From: Anaerolineales bacterium UBA6663
Lineage (GTDB): Bacteria; Chloroflexota; Anaerolineae; Anaerolineales; UBA6663
DNA length: 9,282 nucleotides
Direction of reading: 5' to 3'
Assembly: GCA_002455335.1 (NCBI GenBank)
Contig: DKKP01000296.1
Location: 1,233 to 10,514 of the forward strand
This document shows positions 5,837-9,282 of this stretch, piece after piece; the stretch's first letter is position 1; every line of letters begins with the position of its first letter. The translations under genes and the position numbers were made by a program. The notes under the pieces are model-generated. The model searched no databases. It was not told the DNA's origin and saw only the letters and a list, made by a program, of their open reading frames with translations.

Positions 5837-5865
5837 TCGCGGGCCCGCGACGAGGGCGAGCCTCG
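5837..5865. other. GC-rich symmetrical stretch after the exporter operon (possible weak terminator)
   Basis: TCGCGGGCCCGCGA (5837-5850) is a perfect 14-bp palindrome, followed at once by CGAGG-GCGAG-CCTCG (5851-5865), a 5-bp stem with a 5-base loop. They lie 64-92 bases after the last permease stop and about 40 bases before the methyltransferase start. No T-run follows, so intrinsic termination is only a possibility. The rest of the 130-base gap (5774-5903) shows no gene and no convincing promoter. Confidence 0.3.
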
Positions 5866-5903
5866 GGCTCAACTGGCGACGCTGACGAGGAGTTGACATC
5901 AAG

Positions 5904-6692
5904 ATGGGACTTTTGCGGTCGTCGATGTGCAAACAGGCTCAGCTTGAGTCCTCGACATTCAAGGACTGGGCCCTGAGGATGCATGAGGATCCCCACCACT
6001 TGCACCGCAAGATCTGGGAGTACGAGTTTGTCGCGCAGGCGCTCTTCGAACGAGACATGTTGCGCTCAGGGCGACGGGGTCTGGGCTTTGCAGTCGGAAG
6101 GGAATCACTTCCGGCGTTGTTCGCAAGCATGGGTTGCGAAATCCTGGCGACTGACCTGGATTATGAGAAGGCCGCCAGGGGGAAGTGGGTAGAAACGGCT
6201 CAGTACGCAGGGTCGCTAGAGGCCTTGAACGCAAAAGGCGTTTGTGACGACAAAGAATTCAGGGATCGCGTGGCGTTTCGGTTTTTGGATATGCGCGCGC
6301 TCCCAGACGACCTCGGGGTGTTCGATTTTCTTTGGTCGTCGTGTTCCCTTGAGCACCTGGGCACACTGGCTCTTGGCGAGAAGTTCATCCAGGAGTCATT
6401 GAAGTATTTGAGGCCCGGCGGTATCGCGGTGCACACGACCGAATACAACCTGAGCTCCAATTTCTTCACGCTCTCAAGAGGTCAAACAGTCTTGTATCGC
6501 AGGAAAGATATCGAACGAATCGCGACCGATTTGCGTCAGCGTGGATGCTCGATCGATCTGGACTTCACTCAGGGTGATGGGCCGCACGATCGGTTCGTCG
6601 ACCGCCCGCCCTACAAAAACCCTGTGCATCTACGCCTGAAGATTTGGGGCCATGTGGTGACGTCCTTTGGCCTGATCATTCAAAAAGCGTAG
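5904..6692 (+). CDS. Class I SAM-dependent methyltransferase, substrate unknown
   Basis: This 262-residue soluble protein has a Rossmann-type methyltransferase core. Residues 59-67 (GLGFAVGRE) form a variant of the glycine-rich SAM motif I, followed by ILATDLD with the acidic residue (D84) expected to bind the ribose hydroxyls. FDFLWSSCSLEH (140-151) is the motif IV/catalytic-loop region, and YLRPGGIAVHTTEY (168-181) is the post-motif strand with the usual Leu-Arg-Pro-Gly-Gly turn. The C-terminal VDRPPYKNPVHLRLKIWGHVVTSFGLII (232-259) resembles methyltransferases often found in polysaccharide clusters, but no glycan gene is visible here. AGGAG (5888-5892) is 11 bases before the ATG, rather far; the ATG at 5925 (Met8) is an alternative. 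The gene is lower in GC than its neighbours (hand count 129 of 240 bases over four sampled lines), which suggests recent transfer. It converges on the next gene and does not look part of the exporter operon. Confidence 0.85.
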   Translation: MGLLRSSMCKQAQLESSTFKDWALRMHEDPHHLHRKIWEYEFVAQALFERDMLRSGRRGLGFAVGRESLPALFASMGCEILATDLDYEKAARGKWVETAQYAGSLEALNAKGVCDDKEFRDRVAFRFLDMRALPDDLGVFDFLWSSCSLEHLGTLALGEKFIQESLKYLRPGGIAVHTTEYNLSSNFFTLSRGQTVLYRRKDIERIATDLRQRGCSIDLDFTQGDGPHDRFVDRPPYKNPVHLRLKIWGHVVTSFGLIIQKA

Positions 6693-6749
6693 CCCCGATC
6701 CTTTGCCAAAAGATCGACCCCGTGCGCCGTAGGCTGCGCGGAACCGCCA

Positions 6750-6764
6750 CATCCGTCGCGGATG
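6750..6764. terminator. Short hairpin between convergent genes, weak terminator candidate
   Basis: CATCCG (6750-6755) and CGGATG (6759-6764) form a 6-bp stem with a 3-base loop in the 85-base gap between the convergent methyltransferase and MBL-hydrolase genes. The position suits a two-way terminator, but there is no T-run on either strand. Confidence 0.3.
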
Positions 6765-6777
6765 CTCTCGACCCGTG

Positions 6778-7608
6778 TCAGGCGGCTGCAAGCCGATCGT
6801 AAAGCGCCAGGCAGTTGCCGGCGTGGAGCTGCACGACCGCGCCGTTGAGCGCGATCCGGTTCTTGCCACAGCTCTCGATCTCGATCGCCCGCGCTTCCTC
6901 GCGCGGGCGTTTCTTCTTGACAAGCGCCTCGATCTTCTTTCGCAACGAATCGAGGTACTTGAGGTTCGCGCGCACGGCGTCATCGATCTCGCCGCGAAGC
7001 ACGATCTCGCCGTGACCCTGGACCACGTTCTCGAGGTTGAGCGGTGAGATCAGGTTGAGCGAGCGGATCTCGTCGTCGATATCGCCGTCGACGATATGCG
7101 GCAGCGGCATCATCATGTCGCCGGCGAACAGGATCTTGTCTTCACGGAGCAGCACCGACAGCGAATCTGAGGAATGCCCCGGGGTATGGAAGAGCTGCAG
7201 AGTCTTGCGGCCCAGATGCAGGAACAGCGGGCCCTGATCGACGAGAAGGGTCGGCAGACGAACTTCCACCTCGGCCAACTCAGGCATCTGCGGCCTGGCC
7301 TTGGCCAGCGCCTCACGGCCGATCGTGTCGAGTTTCTCGCGGGCCTGCCAGTGGCCGATCACTTCAGCCTCTGGGAAGAAGCAATTGCCATTGGTGTGAT
7401 CGGAGTGGTAGTGCGTGTTGATGAGATACCGCACCCGGCTCCCAAGCCGTTTCTCGACAAACTCCTTGATCTGTCGGGTTTCGGATGGGAATGGCAAGGT
7501 ATCGATCAGGGCAGCGCCATCCGCCCCAACCACGGCACCGGCTGTCACCTGCGCATACAGCTCGCTGGTGAACACGTAGATATCGTCAGAAATCCGCTCT
7601 TTTTGCAT
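6778..7608 (-). CDS. Metallo-beta-lactamase-fold hydrolase
   Basis: This 276-residue soluble enzyme has an intact two-metal MBL site: THYHSDH gives H66-x-H68-x-D70-H71, TPGHSSDS gives H145, FAGDM gives the bridging D164 and VQGHGE gives H199. The αβ/βα core spans about 7-205. After it comes a charged helical tail (about 208-240, rich in Lys, Arg and Glu) and a short β-like end. There is no signal peptide, so it acts in the cytoplasm. The whole-family reactions include thioester, lactone, phosphoester and sulfur-compound hydrolysis; the substrate cannot be read from the sequence, and antibiotic β-lactamase activity is not implied. It has its own promoter and a palindrome over the -35, so it is probably controlled separately from the protease upstream. 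Only a weak GGGTGA precedes the ATG at 7608, the first in-frame start after the predicted transcription start near 7627. Confidence 0.9.
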   Translation of the reverse strand: MQKERISDDIYVFTSELYAQVTAGAVVGADGAALIDTLPFPSETRQIKEFVEKRLGSRVRYLINTHYHSDHTNGNCFFPEAEVIGHWQAREKLDTIGREALAKARPQMPELAEVEVRLPTLLVDQGPLFLHLGRKTLQLFHTPGHSSDSLSVLLREDKILFAGDMMMPLPHIVDGDIDDEIRSLNLISPLNLENVVQGHGEIVLRGEIDDAVRANLKYLDSLRKKIEALVKKKRPREEARAIEIESCGKNRIALNGAVVQLHAGNCLALYDRLAAA

Positions 7609-7613
7609 TCGAA

Positions 7614-7651
7614 GTCACCCAAAGCTCTGCGCCTATATAGCATCGGGTGAC
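7614..7651. promoter_or_regulatory. Inverted heptamer pair GTCACCC/GGGTGAC flanking the MBL-gene -10
   Basis: GTCACCC (7614-7620) and GGGTGAC (7645-7651) are perfect inverted copies separated by 24 bases and centred at 7632.5, almost on the predicted -10 (7634-7639). The right-hand copy overlaps the TGACAT palindrome. They may be two half-sites of a regulator, or a hairpin in the leader DNA. By-eye call. Confidence 0.35.
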
Positions 7652-7662
7652 ATGAATGTCAA
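7634..7662 (-). promoter_or_regulatory. Sigma-70-type promoter for the MBL-hydrolase gene
   Basis: On the minus strand TTGACA (7662-7657) is followed after 17 bases by TATATA (7639-7634), preceded by TGC, giving an extended -10. The -35 is perfect and the spacing ideal. Transcription would begin near 7627, leaving a leader of about 19 bases. The region is AT-rich compared with the flanking genes. Confidence 0.7.
7648..7661. promoter_or_regulatory. Candidate operator: TGACAT-GA-ATGTCA palindrome over the -35
   Basis: The two 6-bp arms are perfect inverted copies around a 2-base centre. The site overlaps the -35 hexamer of the MBL-gene promoter, so a bound regulator would block RNA polymerase. 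The binding protein is unknown; MarR-, TetR- or GntR-type repressors use operators of this size. No such gene lies beside it in the window. Confidence 0.5.
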
Positions 7663-7689
7663 GAAATTCGGTTATTGTAAAGTTACGCA

Positions 7690-7726
7690 TGCGTCAGGGA
7701 CCCGGGCGGGCCGGGTCCCTGACGCA
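7690..7726 (-). terminator. Strong hairpin after the HtrA-like gene (probable terminator)
   Basis: A perfect 16-bp stem (7690-7705 with 7711-7726, core GCGTCAGGGACCCGG) closes a 5-base GCGGG loop. On the minus strand it begins nine bases after the protease stop codon and ends about 28 bases before the MBL-gene -35, an ideal place to separate the two units. The expected T-run is poor (TAACTTT a few bases on), so termination may be partial or the hairpin may instead protect the mRNA 3' end. Confidence 0.6.
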
Positions 7727-7734
7727 CACCGGAA

Positions 7735-8613
7735 TCAGGGTCGCGGCCCCACCCGCATCGAAATCGACTGGATCTGACCGCCACGGACCACTCGGGCAGT
7801 GAGGTCCTGGCCGACTGTATCGGGCCCCAGCGCGGCGTGCAGGGTGTCGATATCGTGGATGGGCTGATCGCCGAGCCCGATCAGGACGTCGCCCTGCAGC
7901 AGCCCGGCCTTTGCCGCCGGGCCATCGGCCTCGACCGAGATGACCATCAGGCCCGAGGCCTGGCCAGCCAATTGGGCCACGCCTTCGGCCAGGGACACCG
8001 GCTGGGTGCTGACGCCCAGATAACCCCGTTGCACCCGACCATGCTGACGCAGGGCGGCCACGATCTTGTCGGCTGCCGCGACCGGCACCGCCAGGCTGGC
8101 GCCGCGTGCCAGGGCGCTGCTGTTGACGCCGATCACGCGCCCGGCTGCGTCAACCAGCGGCCCGCCCGAGAAGCCCGGGAACATGGTGACGTCGGTCTGG
8201 ATGTAAGCCTCCAGATACCGGAAGCCCCCGCGCACCGGCCCGCCGATCGAGACCACGTGGCTGACGCTGGCCTGAAGGTCATCGGGCCGGCCCAGAGCCA
8301 GGGCCACGTGCCCCACGCGGGCGCCGGACGCGAACTCCGGCATGACCAGATCGCTCGCCTCGACCTTGAGCAGCGCCAGGTCGCTGTGCGGATCACGACC
8401 GAGAAGCCGCGCGGCCTGGCGCGAGCCATCGGGCAGGATCACGTTCAGGTCCTCGTCGCGTTGGACGACGTGATCGGCGGTCAGGATCTCACCGGCGCTG
8501 CTCCAGACAACGCCCGACGCCGGGATCCGGCCGCGCGCGTCGACGCTGACCGTGGAACGCCCGGCGCGCTCGACAGCGGCGGCCAGGGCCTCGGAGTATT
8601 CGTTCAGGTTCAT
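7735..8613 (-). CDS. HtrA-like trypsin-fold serine protease with one PDZ domain, no export signal
   Basis: This 292-residue protein belongs to the S1C (HtrA/DegP-like) group. The catalytic triad is H48 in LTADHVV, D78 in HSDLALLKV and S149 in FPGFSGGPLVD; the oxyanion motif reads GFSGG where most relatives have GNSGG. A PDZ domain follows at about 195-290 (GYLGVSTQPV opening, GLLQGDVLIGLGDQPI carboxylate-binding region). The N-terminus (MNLNEYSEALAAAVERAGRS) is a helix with no signal peptide or membrane anchor, unlike classical periplasmic HtrA. The frame stays open upstream to 8748, but GAGGT at 8621-8625 lies seven bases before the ATG at 8613 and the homology-like region begins there, so 8613 is chosen. 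The response-regulator gene is 151 bases upstream on the same strand, perhaps cotranscribed. Likely role: quality control or regulated cleavage of cytoplasmic proteins, inferred. Confidence 0.88.
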   Translation of the reverse strand: MNLNEYSEALAAAVERAGRSTVSVDARGRIPASGVVWSSAGEILTADHVVQRDEDLNVILPDGSRQAARLLGRDPHSDLALLKVEASDLVMPEFASGARVGHVALALGRPDDLQASVSHVVSIGGPVRGGFRYLEAYIQTDVTMFPGFSGGPLVDAAGRVIGVNSSALARGASLAVPVAAADKIVAALRQHGRVQRGYLGVSTQPVSLAEGVAQLAGQASGLMVISVEADGPAAKAGLLQGDVLIGLGDQPIHDIDTLHAALGPDTVGQDLTARVVRGGQIQSISMRVGPRP

Positions 8614-8764
8614 GTGGGATACCTCGTTGTGTGAACGCGCTACCTGATCGACAGGATAGGGCTTCAGACCACGATCATGCCTCACCCGATCGGTCGGACG
8701 CGACCCGGTCGTTTGGGCAGGGGACGCGGCAAACGCAGCGTGGCTCAACCGTTGTTTGGGCCGG

Positions 8765-9282
8765 TCAGGACGCCAACCAACCCTGTCGTAACGCGGTTGC
8801 CACGGCCTCGGCCCGAGAGGACGCGCCCAGCTTGGTCATCGCACCGCCGAGATGGAACTTCACCGTATGCTCGCTGATCCCGAGCCTCAGCGCAATGGCT
8901 TTGTTGGTCAGCCCGGCCGCTACCCCGCGCAGCACCTCGACCTCGCGCGGCGACAAGGCGCCCGCCGGGGCATCGCCGCGCAACTGGTTCAGTAAGGTTG
9001 CTGTGGAATCAGGCGGCAAGACCGGCATCCCGGCCGCCACATCCTCGAGCGCTTCGAGCAGATCGGCCCCGGTGGCCGTCCGCGAGATGCAGCCGCGCGC
9101 ACCCGCCTGGATCGCGGCCAGGATGCGCGGATCGGTCGGGCCTTCGCACAGCGCCAGGATCGACACCCGGGGCGCGGCCCGGCGGAGTTGCGCCAGACCC
9201 GCTGCGTCGCCGCCGCTCTCGAGCGCCAGGTCGTAGACTACCGCGTCGACCGCGGCAGCCCGAACCCACTCTGCGGCAGCCA
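8765..9282 (-). CDS. NarL/LuxR-type response regulator, N-terminus outside the window
   Basis: The frame is open from the right window edge; the GTG at 9166 is internal, since receiver-like sequence continues upstream of it to the edge (VDAVVYDLALESGG... from about 9250). The DNA-binding part is a clear GerE/LuxR helix-turn-helix: LSPREVEVLRGVAAGLTNKAIALRLGISEHTVKFHLGGAMTKLGASSRAEAV, near the C-terminus. The receiver part keeps the phospho-acceptor aspartate in VVYDLAL. However, the usual Thr/Ser position after β4 reads Cys (ILALCE), and the conserved Lys after β5 reads Arg (GARGCISRT). It is therefore an atypical receiver whose phosphorylation response may be altered. It is upstream of the HtrA-like gene on the same strand and is the obvious candidate to control it. 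No histidine kinase is visible. Confidence 0.85.
   Translation of the reverse strand, partial: AAAEWVRAAAVDAVVYDLALESGGDAAGLAQLRRAAPRVSILALCEGPTDPRILAAIQAGARGCISRTATGADLLEALEDVAAGMPVLPPDSTATLLNQLRGDAPAGALSPREVEVLRGVAAGLTNKAIALRLGISEHTVKFHLGGAMTKLGASSRAEAVATALRQGWLAS

Noticed and set aside
5893..5898. TTGACA just before the methyltransferase ATG as a promoter
   Set aside because: The matching -10 would fall inside the coding region about 12-18 bases after the ATG, where no TATAAT-like hexamer is seen.
6778..7608. Antibiotic beta-lactamase
   Set aside because: Only the general metal-binding fold is visible; there is no export signal and no feature specific to class B beta-lactamases.
7837..8634. 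Plus-strand frame of 265 codons opposite the HtrA-like gene
   Set aside because: Antisense shadow; the minus-strand frame holds the full catalytic triad and PDZ domain.
8614..8748. N-terminal extension of the HtrA-like protease to 8748
   Set aside because: No ribosome site at that start, Arg/Pro/Thr-rich non-conserved-looking sequence, and a good GAGGT site precedes the ATG at 8613.

Overview
The window is high-GC bacterial DNA, roughly two-thirds G+C in the core genes by eye. It carries several kinds of short, symmetrical intergenic repeat. The gene styles (an aminoglycoside-phosphotransferase-like kinase, DUF990-type ABC-2 permeases, a small HtrA-like protease without an export signal next to a NarL/LuxR regulator) and the repeat-rich intergenic spacers suggest a member of the Chloroflexota. 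This is inference from family resemblance and not from a search.

Layout, plus strand, 1-5773: (1) the C-terminal three quarters of an APH-family kinase, cut by the left window edge; (2) a 51-codon open frame, 690-845, that reads like the N-terminus of a second APH kinase broken off after its first ~50 residues; (3) an MFS efflux-type transporter whose ATG overlaps the stop of that remnant; (4) a strong-looking promoter with a palindromic operator candidate, then an ArsR-type winged-helix regulator; (5) an ABC ATPase and two different ABC-2 (DUF990/PF06182-like) permeases. Items 4 and 5 look like one operon for a heteromeric drug or viologen-type exporter under local ArsR-type control. Together with the kinase and the MFS protein, 1-5773 reads as a detoxification and export neighbourhood.

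Each of the three junctions inside the regulator/ABC/permease/permease operon holds a different symmetrical repeat: a ~132-bp nested palindrome (2841-2972), an array of AGTAGTC octamers facing its inverted copy (3980-4072), and a near-perfect 36-bp hairpin (4893-4972). Two of them have been absorbed into coding sequence. They supply about 85 residues at the C-terminus of the regulator and the last six residues plus the stop codon of the ATPase.

From 5904 to 6692 lies a SAM-dependent methyltransferase of visibly lower GC than its neighbours, possibly acquired. It converges on a minus-strand block: a metallo-beta-lactamase-fold hydrolase (6778-7608) with its own promoter and a palindrome over the -35, a long hairpin (7690-7726), an HtrA-like trypsin/PDZ protease with no visible signal peptide (7735-8613), and a NarL/LuxR response regulator with a degenerate receiver domain, cut by the right window edge (8765-9282). 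No tRNA, rRNA, CRISPR array, transposase or phage gene was seen. No gene-free stretch longer than 300 bases exists.
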